A DNA stretch of 64,000 nucleotides from assembly GCF_900156535.1 (NCBI RefSeq), contig NZ_FTNV01000002.1:372001-436000 (forward strand). Reading direction: 5' to 3'. Every line of letters begins with the position of its first letter. The first letter of the stretch is position 1. The notes beneath the pieces were generated by a model. The model was not told the origin of the DNA. It made no database searches and saw nothing but the letters and a program-made list of their open reading frames with translations. The translations under genes and the position numbers were made by a program. Positions 13,213-22,195 of the stretch are shown here, piece by piece. The stretch is from Roseovarius nanhaiticus (lineage in GTDB: Bacteria > Pseudomonadota > Alphaproteobacteria > Rhodobacterales > Rhodobacteraceae).

Positions 13213-13992
13213 TTGCCGTCCGACACGCCCTTCGAAATCGCTGTGATCCCCTGCCTTTCAGACAATTACGCCTTCTTGGCCCATGATCCCGGAACGGGTG
13301 CGACACTCTGCGTTGACGTGCCCGAAGCTGCACCGATCAAAGCGGCCCTGGCGCAGCGCGGCTGGACGCTCAGCCATGTGCTGCTGACCCATCACCACGC
13401 GGACCACGTGCAGGGGTTGAAGGAGTTGTTGAGCGAACATCCGGCCCAGGTGATCGGCGCCCGCGCCGACGCGCATCGCCTCCCCCCGCTTGATACCGAG
13501 GTGGCCGAGGATGACGAGATCAGGATCGGCGCACAGTCAGGCCGTGTCATGGATGTCAGCGGGCATACCGTGGGCCATATCGCCGTGCATTTCCCGGCCA
13601 GCCGCGCCGTTTTCACCGCCGACAGCCTCATGGCACTGGGCTGCGGGCGCCTGTTCGAAGGCACGCCGGATCAGATGTGGACCTCCTTGAGCAAGCTGAT
13701 GGCCCTACCGCCCGAAACGATCGTCTATTCGGGACACGAATACACCGCCGCCAACGCGAAATTCGCGCTGACCGTTGATCCGGACAATCCCGATCTTATA
13801 TCTCGTTCCAAGCAGATCGAGACGGCCCGTGATCAGGGCCGCCCGACCATTCCCAGCACCATGGCCGAGGAATTGGCCACAAACCCCTTCCTGCGCGCCG
13901 CCGACCCGGCCATCCGGGCGCATCTGGGCATGCAGGACGCCACCGACGCCGCCGTCTTTGCCGAAATCCGCGCGCGCAAGGATGTCTTCTGA
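13213..13992 (+). CDS. gloB: hydroxyacylglutathione hydrolase (glyoxalase II)
   Basis: This 259-residue metallo-beta-lactamase-fold enzyme hydrolyses S-lactoylglutathione to lactate and glutathione, the second step of methylglyoxal detoxification. The binuclear metal site is visible as THHHADH at residues 59-65, with further ligands in SGHTVGH, TADSLM and YSGHEY. The start is an unusual TTG at 13213: AAGGAGAT ends 6 bases before it, and the nearby ATG at 13197 is out of frame. The C-terminal glutathione-binding domain ends in LRARKDVF-like sequence (IRARKDVF). Confidence 0.93.
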   Translation: MPSDTPFEIAVIPCLSDNYAFLAHDPGTGATLCVDVPEAAPIKAALAQRGWTLSHVLLTHHHADHVQGLKELLSEHPAQVIGARADAHRLPPLDTEVAEDDEIRIGAQSGRVMDVSGHTVGHIAVHFPASRAVFTADSLMALGCGRLFEGTPDQMWTSLSKLMALPPETIVYSGHEYTAANAKFALTVDPDNPDLISRSKQIETARDQGRPTIPSTMAEELATNPFLRAADPAIRAHLGMQDATDAAVFAEIRARKDVF

Positions 13993-14152
13993 ATTAAATC
14001 CAACAGAAACAGCACTGCGACGCATTATTGCGGAAATGTGACGGCGCTTTATGAAAAAAACCTTGAAGCGCGGCGTTTATCGACCAAACTTTAAGAGTAT
14101 CAGGCCAAGGTTGCCGGCATACCGCCGCACCAGACAAGAAGGAGCACCCCAA

Positions 14153-16477
14153 GTGCCTTCATTCTCGACCACACTGGAACAGGCAATTCACGCCGCACTG
14201 GCGCTGGCCAACGCACGCCAGCACGAATTCGCCACGCTCGAACATTTGCTGCTCGCCCTCGTGGACGAGCCGGACGCCAATCGCGTGCTCAAGGCATGCA
14301 GCGTCGATTCCGAAGAGTTGCGGACCACCCTCGTCGAATTCATCGACGACGAGCTTTCGAACCTCGTCACCGACATCGAAGGCTCCGAGGCGGTCCCGAC
14401 CGCCGCGTTCCAACGGGTGATCCAGCGCGCCGCGATCCATGTGCAATCCTCGGGTCGCACCGAAGTCACAGGCGCCAACGTCCTCGTCGCCATCTTTGCC
14501 GAGCGCGAGTCGAACGCCGCGTATTTCCTGCAAGAGCAGGACATGACGCGCTACGACGCGGTCAACTTCATTGCGCATGGCGTGGCCAAGGATCCCGCCT
14601 TCGGCGAGGCGCGCCCCGTTCAGGGCGCGGATGAGGATACCGAAGGCGCGACGCAAGACAGCAGCGCTGTCGAGCCGGGCGAGTCGGCCTTGGCCAAGTA
14701 TTGCGTCGACCTCAACGAGAAATCCCGCACCGGCGATGTCGACCCACTGATCGGCCGCGCGGACGAGGTCGAGCGTTGCATCCAGGTGCTTTGCCGCCGC
14801 CGCAAGAACAACCCGATCCTCGTCGGCGATCCCGGCGTGGGCAAGACGGCCATCGCCGAGGGTCTCGCCTACAAGATCGTTCAGGGCCAGACGCCTGAAA
14901 TCCTGTCGAAAACGACAATCTACTCGCTCGACATGGGGGCGCTGCTTGCGGGCACGCGCTACCGCGGTGACTTTGAGGAGCGGCTGAAGGCCGTGGTGAC
15001 CGAGCTTGAAAATCACCCCGATGCGGTCCTCTTCATTGACGAGATCCACACCGTGATCGGTGCGGGCGCCACCTCGGGCGGTGCCATGGATGCGTCAAAC
15101 CTGCTGAAACCTGCTCTTCAGGGCGGCAAGCTGCGCTGCATGGGCTCGACCACCTACAAGGAATTCCGCCAGCATTTCGAGAAGGACCGCGCCCTCGCGC
15201 GGCGATTCCAGAAGATTGACGTGGCGGAGCCTTCGGTCGAGGATGCGGTCAAGATCCTGAAGGGCCTCAAGCCCTATTTCGAAGAGCATCACAGCGTCAA
15301 ATACACCAATGAGGCGATCAAGACCGCCGTCGATCTGGCGTCGCGCTATATCAATGACCGCAAGCTGCCCGACAAGGCGATCGACGTGATCGATGAGGCG
15401 GGCGCAGCGCAACATCTGGTCGCCGCCTCCAAACGCCGCAAAAGCATCGGCGTCAAGGAGATCGAGGCCGTCGTCGCCAAGATCGCGCGCATTCCGCCGA
15501 AAAACGTCTCGAAGGATGATGCGGCAGTGCTCAAGGATCTGGAGGTCTCGCTCAAGCGCGTGGTCTTTGGCCAGGACGCGGCCATCGAGGCGCTTTCCAG
15601 CGCGATCAAGCTGGCCCGTGCCGGCCTGCGCGAGCCCGAAAAGCCGATCGGCAACTATCTCTTCGCCGGTCCTACGGGGGTGGGTAAAACCGAGGTTGCC
15701 AAGCAACTGGCCGACACCTTGGGCGTCGAACTGATCCGCTTCGATATGTCGGAATACATGGAGAAACACGCGGTCAGCCGCCTCATTGGCGCGCCTCCGG
15801 GCTATGTCGGGTTCGATCAGGGTGGTCTGCTGACCGACGGGATCGACCAGCATCCGCATTGCGTGCTGCTGCTGGACGAAATCGAAAAAGCGCACCCGGA
15901 TGTCTTCAATATCCTCTTGCAGGTGATGGATCACGGCACTTTGACGGACCATAACGGCCGGAAGGTCGATTTCCGCAACGTGGTGCTGATCATGACCTCG
16001 AATGCAGGCGCGTCCGAGCTGGCGAAATCGGCTATCGGCTTTGGCCGCGAGCGGCGCACGGGTGAGGATACGGCGGCGATCGAGCGCACCTTCACGCCCG
16101 AATTCCGCAACCGTCTGGATGCCACCATCTCCTTCGGCCCCCTGCCGAAAGAGGTGATCATGCAGGTGGTCGAGAAGTTCGTGCTGCAGCTTGAGGCGCA
16201 GCTGATGGACCGCAACGTCACGATCGAGCTTACAGCGCCCGCCGCCGAGTGGCTGGCCGACAAGGGCTATGACGACAAGATGGGCGCGCGTCCCTTGGGC
16301 CGCGTGATTCAGGAATACATCAAGAAGCCGCTCGCGGAGGAACTCCTTTTCGGCAAGCTGGCCAAGGGCGGTGTGGTCAAGGTCGGCGTGAAGGATGGCC
16401 AGATTGACCTGCAGATCAGCGGCCCCGACACGCCGCGCCTCAGCGGGGGCAAGCCGCCCCTGCTGACCGCGGAGTGA
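14153..16477 (+). CDS. clpA: ATP-dependent Clp protease ATP-binding subunit ClpA
   Basis: A 774-residue AAA+ unfoldase that feeds substrates to ClpP. It has the N-terminal Clp repeat domain (TTLEQAIHAALALANARQHEFATLEHLL), a first AAA+ module with Walker A GDPGVGKTA near residue 225 and a second with GPTGVGKTE near residue 506, without the long ClpB middle domain. The IGF-type ClpP-docking loop is present as KSAIGFGRE. The GTG at 14153 is chosen because AAGGAG precedes it and the N-terminus then matches the family. The adaptor gene clpS, often next to clpA, is not adjacent here. The next gene overlaps by GTGA. Confidence 0.95.
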   Translation: MPSFSTTLEQAIHAALALANARQHEFATLEHLLLALVDEPDANRVLKACSVDSEELRTTLVEFIDDELSNLVTDIEGSEAVPTAAFQRVIQRAAIHVQSSGRTEVTGANVLVAIFAERESNAAYFLQEQDMTRYDAVNFIAHGVAKDPAFGEARPVQGADEDTEGATQDSSAVEPGESALAKYCVDLNEKSRTGDVDPLIGRADEVERCIQVLCRRRKNNPILVGDPGVGKTAIAEGLAYKIVQGQTPEILSKTTIYSLDMGALLAGTRYRGDFEERLKAVVTELENHPDAVLFIDEIHTVIGAGATSGGAMDASNLLKPALQGGKLRCMGSTTYKEFRQHFEKDRALARRFQKIDVAEPSVEDAVKILKGLKPYFEEHHSVKYTNEAIKTAVDLASRYINDRKLPDKAIDVIDEAGAAQHLVAASKRRKSIGVKEIEAVVAKIARIPPKNVSKDDAAVLKDLEVSLKRVVFGQDAAIEALSSAIKLARAGLREPEKPIGNYLFAGPTGVGKTEVAKQLADTLGVELIRFDMSEYMEKHAVSRLIGAPPGYVGFDQGGLLTDGIDQHPHCVLLLDEIEKAHPDVFNILLQVMDHGTLTDHNGRKVDFRNVVLIMTSNAGASELAKSAIGFGRERRTGEDTAAIERTFTPEFRNRLDATISFGPLPKEVIMQVVEKFVLQLEAQLMDRNVTIELTAPAAEWLADKGYDDKMGARPLGRVIQEYIKKPLAEELLFGKLAKGGVVKVGVKDGQIDLQISGPDTPRLSGGKPPLLTAE

Positions 16478-17436
16478 AGATACGCTACCGGTTTGCGGCG
16501 CTCGCCTTTCTGGCGGGCGCCGCATCCGCCGATGAGGCGCCCCGCCTCGGCCTGCCCGCCGATTGCACGCTGGGTCAGACCTGTTTCATTCAACAATATC
16601 CCGACGCTGATCCCGGCCCCGCCGCGCAGGATTTCATGTGCAAGGGCCTCAGTTACGACGGCCACAAAGGCACTGATTTCGGCCTGCCCTCGCTTGCCGC
16701 GATGGAGGCGGGCGTCACGGTCATCGCGGCGGCGCCCGGCATTGTGCGGGGTGTGCGTGACGAGATGGTCGACAGGCTATATTCCCCGCAAGACGACACG
16801 CTATCGGGCCGCGATTGCGGCAATGGCGCCGTGATCGACCATGGCGGAGGGTGGGAGACGCAGTATTGCCACCTTGCCATGGGCTCGCTGACGGTAGCGT
16901 CCGGTGATGTGATCGAGCGCGGCGCGCCGCTGGGCCGTATCGGCCTGTCGGGGCGCACGCAGTTTCCCCACGTGCATCTCAGCCTGCGCAAGGACGGTGT
17001 CCCAGTCGATCCCTTCCGCCCCCAAGGCGGCTGCGGCGGACCCGGCACCGAGAGCCTTTGGATCGACGCGCCTGCCTATCAGCCCGGCGGCCTTCTGAGC
17101 GCCGGCCTCTCGGTCACGGTGCCCGAATATGATGCGGTCAAGGCCGGCACCGCCGCCTTGGACGCGCTGGCGCAGGACGCACCCTCGCTGGTCGCTTGGG
17201 GCTACGGCTTTGGCGCGCGGGCGGGCGATGTCATGCGGCTGACCATTTTGGGGCCAGACGGCAAGACTGTGTTCGAGCACGAGACCCTGCTCAGCAAACC
17301 GCAAGCGCAATACTTCCGTGCCGCAGGCAAGCGCGCCCGCGCCTTGTGGCCGCCCGGCAGCTATGTGGCACGGGCCGAGCTGATCCGGGGTGGCACCCTT
17401 ATCGACACCGCCGAAAGCCGTATCGAAACGCGCTAA
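16474..17436 (+). CDS. M23 family (LytM-type) peptidase, exported
   Basis: A 320-residue protein with an N-terminal signal peptide (FAALAFLAGAASADEA) and a zinc peptidase domain. The metal ligands appear as HKGTDFG near residue 65 and HVHLS near residue 165, with YCHL between them. M23 enzymes cut peptide cross-links in peptidoglycan or act as regulators of amidases in the periplasm. All usual ligands are present, so it is probably active. The GTG start overlaps the clpA stop, so it is co-translated with clpA, an odd pairing of cytoplasmic proteolysis with cell-wall hydrolysis. Confidence 0.85.
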   Translation: MKIRYRFAALAFLAGAASADEAPRLGLPADCTLGQTCFIQQYPDADPGPAAQDFMCKGLSYDGHKGTDFGLPSLAAMEAGVTVIAAAPGIVRGVRDEMVDRLYSPQDDTLSGRDCGNGAVIDHGGGWETQYCHLAMGSLTVASGDVIERGAPLGRIGLSGRTQFPHVHLSLRKDGVPVDPFRPQGGCGGPGTESLWIDAPAYQPGGLLSAGLSVTVPEYDAVKAGTAALDALAQDAPSLVAWGYGFGARAGDVMRLTILGPDGKTVFEHETLLSKPQAQYFRAAGKRARALWPPGSYVARAELIRGGTLIDTAESRIETR

Positions 17437-17439
17437 CAG

Positions 17440-19242
17440 CTATTTTTCCGTGAACTTCAACTCGATCCGGCGGTTCTGCGCGCGCGCCTCGGGGCTGCTG
17501 CCCTCGGCCACGGGCTGATACTGGCCAAAGCCGTTGGCCGCCAAACGGTCCGGCGGCAGACCGAGGAAGTCGATCATGTAGCGCACGACCGAGAGGGCGC
17601 GCGCCTGGCTCAGCTCCCAGTTATCTGCGAATTGGGCAGAGGCGATGATGGGCACGTCATCCGTGTGGCCATCGACACGGATCACCCAGTCAATCTCTTC
17701 GGGGATATCGCCGACGACATTACGCAGGATCTCGGCCACCTTGGCAATTTCGTTCTTGCCGGAATTCGACAGGGTCGCCTGCCCCGGCGCGAACAGCACC
17801 TCGGACGAGAAGACGAAGCGATCGCCCTCGATGCGCACGCCCTCCTGATTGCCCAGAACGTCGCGCAGACGCCCGAAGAAATCCGAGCGATATTTCTCGA
17901 GATCCTGCTTTTCCGCCTCCAGCAGACGGTTCTTTTCCTCCTCGGCCTCGCGGCGGCGCTTTTCTGCGGCGGCGACGCGGGCGAGCGCGGCGTTCAGATC
18001 CTGGCCCAGTGATTGCAGCTGCACATCGCTCGCGGCCTCGCGCGCCTTGGCATCGTCCAGAAGCGCCTGCAACTGGCCCAGCTGATCGCGCAGGGCGGCG
18101 ACCTGCTGATTCAGCAGTTCCTGCTCGCGCTGCGCCGCCTCGGTTTGCGCCTCCTGCGCGGCCAGCCGGTCTCGCGCCTCGGACAAAAGCGCCGCGCGCT
18201 CCTCGGCGGCGGTCATCTGGGTCTCGGCCTCGTTCTCGGCAGCCAGTTTTGCGGCGAGCGCCGCGGTCAGTTGCTCCTGCACCTCCGCCTCGGACAGCGC
18301 GCGGTCCGCCTTGAGCGCCGCAAGCTCGGCCTCAAGCGCGGCAATCTCTTGCGAGGCCGCGTCCAGATCGGTGGCGAGGGTCTGCGCATCGGCAGTCTCG
18401 GCCTCGCGCGCGGCAAGCGCGGCGGCGAGGCGCGCCTCCAGATCCTCCTGCCCCTCCCGCGCTGCGGCCAGAAGGGTCAGCGTTTCCTCGGCCCGGCGGC
18501 GCTGCTCTTCGAGGGCGAGGGTCATGGCCGTCAGCTCGGCCTGCGAGCCTTCCAGCCGCTCGCGCAGCGCCTCGGCGGCAGCGGCCTGCGCCAGCCGCGC
18601 GGCCTCGGCATCGCTCAGCTCCGTCTCCGACTGCTCCAGAGCGGCGGCACTGCTGTCGGCCTCCGCGCGCAATTCCGCGGCCAATGCTTCCAGCGCATCG
18701 CGCTGCGCGGCGGCAAGGCGGGCGGCCTCGGCCTCGGCATCCACCTCGTCGCGCAGATCGGCCAGCGCCAGTTGCAGCGCCTCCTTGTCGGAGATCAGCG
18801 TGTCGCGGGCCGTCTCAAGGTCATCCACCTGGCCCAGCGCGCGGTCGCGCTCGGCCAGAAGGCCCGCCACCTGCTCTTCGAAACTGGCGATGCGGTCACG
18901 GGCCTCTTCGTTCGCTGCGGTCAGCGAGGCGATCTGCGCAGTCTGCGCCTCCTGCCGCTGGCGCGCGTTCTCCAGCGTGGTCGCCAGAACACCCACCCGC
19001 TCCTGAAGCGAGGCGTTGCGATCCTGCTCGAGGCCCAGCGCACGCGACAGTGCCGCGACCTCGGCCGAGAGGGTATCCAGCTGCGATTCCTGCCCCGTGA
19101 TCGTCTCGCGCAGGGCGAATTGCACCACCATGAAGATGGTCAGCACGAACATCAGAACCAAAAGGAGGCCCGTCATCGCATCGACGAAACCCGGCCAGAT
19201 CGAGGATTGGAAGCGTTGCCCGGTGCGGCGCGACAGGGCCAT
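17440..19242 (-). CDS. MotB/OmpA-like protein with very long coiled coil
   Basis: A 600-residue inner-membrane protein. One transmembrane helix (about residues 18-42) holds an Asp at 21 in PGFVDAMTGLLLVLMF, the position of the proton-carrying Asp of MotB. Residues 50-440 are almost pure Ala/Glu/Gln/Arg/Leu heptad sequence, a coiled coil of roughly 390 residues. The C-terminus is an OmpA/MotB peptidoglycan-binding domain with RVDGHTDDVPI and a final RAQNRRIELKF. It follows the MotA/ExbB-like gene by 3 bases and must be its partner. It is likely a proton-driven stator-type complex acting on the cell wall; the process it serves is unknown. Confidence 0.85.
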   Translation of the reverse strand: MALSRRTGQRFQSSIWPGFVDAMTGLLLVLMFVLTIFMVVQFALRETITGQESQLDTLSAEVAALSRALGLEQDRNASLQERVGVLATTLENARQRQEAQTAQIASLTAANEEARDRIASFEEQVAGLLAERDRALGQVDDLETARDTLISDKEALQLALADLRDEVDAEAEAARLAAAQRDALEALAAELRAEADSSAAALEQSETELSDAEAARLAQAAAAEALRERLEGSQAELTAMTLALEEQRRRAEETLTLLAAAREGQEDLEARLAAALAAREAETADAQTLATDLDAASQEIAALEAELAALKADRALSEAEVQEQLTAALAAKLAAENEAETQMTAAEERAALLSEARDRLAAQEAQTEAAQREQELLNQQVAALRDQLGQLQALLDDAKAREAASDVQLQSLGQDLNAALARVAAAEKRRREAEEEKNRLLEAEKQDLEKYRSDFFGRLRDVLGNQEGVRIEGDRFVFSSEVLFAPGQATLSNSGKNEIAKVAEILRNVVGDIPEEIDWVIRVDGHTDDVPIIASAQFADNWELSQARALSVVRYMIDFLGLPPDRLAANGFGQYQPVAEGSSPEARAQNRRIELKFTEK

Positions 19243-19245
19243 GGA

Positions 19246-20514
19246 TCAGCCCTCCTGCTCCGGCTCGCCGCGTCCAGATGACGTGCTGGATGCGATGCCC
19301 GGCTGCGCGCGATAGCTGGCCCGGCGGGCCGTGCGCGCGCCGACAAGCGCGGATTTGAGACCGGCCAGATCCGTGCGAAGCTCGCTCATCGCCTCTTGGC
19401 GGCCCGCGCTGATTTCCTCCAGAATACGCAGCATCTGTACGTCGATCGAGCGCAGGCGCATCCGGCTCTCGGCATCGAGACCGGCCTCGGCGCCGCCTTC
19501 CTTTTGCGCACTCAGAAGGGCGATCAGCCGGTCCTGCCCCTCGGCCACGCGGCCCAGCGCGGCACTCGTCTCGCTGCCGCCCGCGCCATCGGCAAGGCGC
19601 GTCACGGCGGCGGCTAGGCCCGCCATCTGCTCATCCGAGGCGGCGCGCGCGATGTCCGATTGCGTCAGCATCTGTTGCAGGGATTCCATCTGCTCGCTCA
19701 TCTGGTCGATGATGCCGGTCAGCAGCGCCTGCTCGGTGGTGCCATCATCGGCGCCCGCAAGGCCGACGCGGGTGATGGTCGACATCCACTCTTCCAGCTC
19801 GCGGTAGAAACGGTTCTGGCCGTGACCCGCGAACAGCTCCAGAAGGCCGACGATCAGCGATCCGGCAAGGCCCAGAAGGGATGAGGCAAAGGCCACGCCC
19901 ATCCCGCCCAGCTGCGATTGCAGACCCGTCATCAGGCGGGTGAACACCTCGACGCCCCCTTCGCCCTCTTGCGGGGCAAGGCCGCGGATCGTCTCGACCA
20001 GCGCGGGAACGGTGGTAGCAAGGCCATAGAACGTACCGAGAAGGCCGAGGAATATCAAAAGGTTGACGATATAGCGCGTAATCTCGCGCGCCTCGTCGAT
20101 GCGTTGCGCCACCATGTCCTGGATCGAGCGGGCCGACGATTGCGAGATCTGCATCCGCTTGCCGCGCTGACGCAAGAGCGTCGCGAGCGGCCCCAGAAGC
20201 AAAGGCGGCTTGGTCTGCTCGGATCCCGGCACTTCACGCGCGAAATTCTCGATCCAGCGGACTGAACCGATCAGCTGAAAAACCTGCCAAAAGCAGGCCA
20301 CGACGCCGATCAAAAAGACGAAAAAGATGAAGCCGTTAAGATAGGGGTTGGCCTCGAACACCGGCAACACGCGCGGCAGGGCCATGAACGCGCCAAGCCC
20401 CGACAGGCCCAGCACCACGAACATGCTGACGATCTGACGCCACGGCTGAGAAAATTGCTGCTCGACCTCACGGTCCGGCTTGTCCATGCGGACGCTCCCG
20501 GCACTTGTTTTCAT
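19246..20514 (-). CDS. MotA/TolQ/ExbB-like proton channel protein
   Basis: A 422-residue inner-membrane protein with four likely transmembrane helices: near residues 22-45 (VVLGLSGLGAFMALP), 55-80 (FIFFVFLIGVVACFW), 150-172 (YIVNLLIFLGLLGTFYGLA) and 210-235 (GVAFASSLLGLAGSLIVGLL). The last two with the LLGTFYGL and AFASSLLGLAGS segments are the MotA/TolQ/ExbB signature. A helical cytoplasmic tail of about 180 residues follows. The ATG at 20514 is preceded by AGGGTGAG; an ATG at 20487 is an alternative start. It forms a two-gene unit with the downstream MotB/OmpA-like gene. Confidence 0.85.
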   Translation of the reverse strand: MKTSAGSVRMDKPDREVEQQFSQPWRQIVSMFVVLGLSGLGAFMALPRVLPVFEANPYLNGFIFFVFLIGVVACFWQVFQLIGSVRWIENFAREVPGSEQTKPPLLLGPLATLLRQRGKRMQISQSSARSIQDMVAQRIDEAREITRYIVNLLIFLGLLGTFYGLATTVPALVETIRGLAPQEGEGGVEVFTRLMTGLQSQLGGMGVAFASSLLGLAGSLIVGLLELFAGHGQNRFYRELEEWMSTITRVGLAGADDGTTEQALLTGIIDQMSEQMESLQQMLTQSDIARAASDEQMAGLAAAVTRLADGAGGSETSAALGRVAEGQDRLIALLSAQKEGGAEAGLDAESRMRLRSIDVQMLRILEEISAGRQEAMSELRTDLAGLKSALVGARTARRASYRAQPGIASSTSSGRGEPEQEG

Positions 20515-20554
20515 TGCGCTCACCCTACGCGGATCGCCCCGCCAAGCCAAGGCG

Positions 20555-21085
20555 TTATGCGCAGAGCGCCTCCACCCGCGCCGACAGCCATTCCAGATCG
20601 CTGTCACTGATCCCCAGCTGGGCCAGATGGGCCGCAGTATTGTAGAGATACTCGGTATTCGGCCCCCGACCGCCGACGGCGCGCGCGATGATGCGCGCCT
20701 GTTCCTCCAGCGGCAGACCGCCGCAATATTGCACATGGTGCGGGTCAATCACGTAGGTAACGGCGCGGGCAATGCGCCCGTCTGCCAGACGGATATCCAG
20801 ATCCCGCTCGAGATAGGCCGATGAGATCAGCTCGCGTGCGCGCAGATATTCCAGCGTCTCGGCCTCCTTGCCGCCCCGCACGGCAAGCGCGACACCGTGG
20901 CACTCGGCGCCATGCGCCTCATCGAGGGCAAGGACAAGGCCCGGCTCGTCCTCGGTGCCGCGATGGTGAATGGATCGCATGCAGAAGCTGCGCGCATAGC
21001 CCGGCAGCGTGGCGATCATCTGGTAATCCACCTCAAAGCCCGGATTCCACACCAGCGATCCGTATCCGAACACCCACATCGTCAT
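20555..21085 (-). CDS. ChaC-like gamma-glutamylcyclotransferase
   Basis: A 176-residue protein of the ChaC family, which degrades glutathione to 5-oxoproline and Cys-Gly. It begins with the glycine-loop motif VFGYGSLVWNPGF and has an acidic segment YLRARELISSAYLERD in which the catalytic Glu of the family is expected. I chose the ATG at 21085 (MTMWVFGYGSL), which has AGGAG upstream; the ATG at 21079 would also give a complete domain. It lies 40 bases upstream of the proton-channel gene on the same strand and is divergent from the DUF2125 gene. Confidence 0.85.
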   Translation of the reverse strand: MTMWVFGYGSLVWNPGFEVDYQMIATLPGYARSFCMRSIHHRGTEDEPGLVLALDEAHGAECHGVALAVRGGKEAETLEYLRARELISSAYLERDLDIRLADGRIARAVTYVIDPHHVQYCGGLPLEEQARIIARAVGGRGPNTEYLYNTAAHLAQLGISDSDLEWLSARVEALCA

Positions 21086-21181
21086 ATTGCCGCCGCTCCT
21101 GTGGCTATCGCCCATGGCACCATGGGCATTGCTTTGAAACACTCTATAAACACCTTTGGAAAGAGGCGCAAAAGGGGTGCG

Positions 21182-22192
21182 ATGATGCGGATTTTACTGG
21201 CGATCTGCCTGACCTTGGCAGCGGCCTGGGCGGGCTACTGGTTCATCGGCTCCAGCGCAATGAAGTCCGGCGTCGCCGCATGGTTCGACGCGCGCGAGGC
21301 GGACGGATGGGTGGCGGGCTATGACGAATTGACCGTACAGGGCTTTCCCAGCCGCTTCGACACCACACTTACCGCGCCGCGCCTGTCGGACCCGGTCACG
21401 GGGCTGGGTTGGGAGGCGCCGTTCCTTCAGCTGATGACGCTCAGCTATACGCCCAATCATGTGATCGGCATATGGCCCAACACGCAGCGGCTGAGCGGCT
21501 CGGAGGGCGCCTATACCCTGACCAGCACCGATATGCGCGCGTCCCTGCGCGTGGATGCCAGCACCGCACTGGCCCCGCGCCGCGCGACGCTGACCGCCGA
21601 GGGCGTGTCGATCCTGGCCGAGACCGCGCCGGAGGCCGAGGCACTGTCGATGGCTGCCCTGCGCCTCGCCGCCGAGCGGTTGGAGGGCGCCGAGGCGCGC
21701 TATCATCTGGGCCTTGCGGCGCAGGATTTGGCGCCGCCGGCCAGCGTTATGGCGATGCTGGACGGGGCCGGAGGCGACGCGCCGCCCCGCGTGATCGAAA
21801 GCTTGTTCATCGATGCCACCGCCGATTTCACCGCGCCTTTCGACCGCGCCGCATTGGAAGGCGCGCGCCCGCAGCCGGTGCGGATCGATTTGGCCCGCGC
21901 CTCGGCAAATTGGGGCGCCATGGCGCTGGAGCTGTCAGGCGCGCTGGATATCGACGCCTCGGGCATGCCCGAGGGGGATATGACCCTTACCGCGAACGGC
22001 TGGCGCGAGATGCTGCAAATTGCCCGCGCCTCGGGCGCGATCACGCCCGATATAGCCGCGACGGCTGAGCAGGCGCTGACCATGATGTCCGGCTCGGACG
22101 GTAGCCTGAACGTGCCGCTGCGCGCCGCGCAGGGCCGGATCTGGTTGGGGCCGCTGCCGATCGCCCCCGCGCCGGTGCTGCGCCTTCAATAG
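21182..22192 (+). CDS. DUF2125 domain protein
   Basis: A 336-residue protein with an N-terminal hydrophobic segment (LLAICLTLAAAWAGYWFIG) that can be a signal peptide or anchor, followed by a repeat-rich beta region that matches the alphaproteobacterial DUF2125 family (GFPSRFDTTLTAPRL, then the MTLTANGWREML segment near residue 270). It is predicted to be envelope-located. No function is known. The ATG at 21182 has AAAAGGGG upstream; ATG at 21185 is equally possible. It ends convergently 3 bases before the extensin gene. Confidence 0.8.
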   Translation: MMRILLAICLTLAAAWAGYWFIGSSAMKSGVAAWFDAREADGWVAGYDELTVQGFPSRFDTTLTAPRLSDPVTGLGWEAPFLQLMTLSYTPNHVIGIWPNTQRLSGSEGAYTLTSTDMRASLRVDASTALAPRRATLTAEGVSILAETAPEAEALSMAALRLAAERLEGAEARYHLGLAAQDLAPPASVMAMLDGAGGDAPPRVIESLFIDATADFTAPFDRAALEGARPQPVRIDLARASANWGAMALELSGALDIDASGMPEGDMTLTANGWREMLQIARASGAITPDIAATAEQALTMMSGSDGSLNVPLRAAQGRIWLGPLPIAPAPVLRLQ

Positions 22193-22195
22193 CCC

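Noticed and set aside
17440..20514. Zorya-type defence system
   Set aside because: The MotA/MotB-like pair recalls ZorA and ZorB, but no ZorC/D/E genes follow, the coiled coil is in the MotB-like partner rather than in the MotA-like tail, and the flanks are housekeeping genes.
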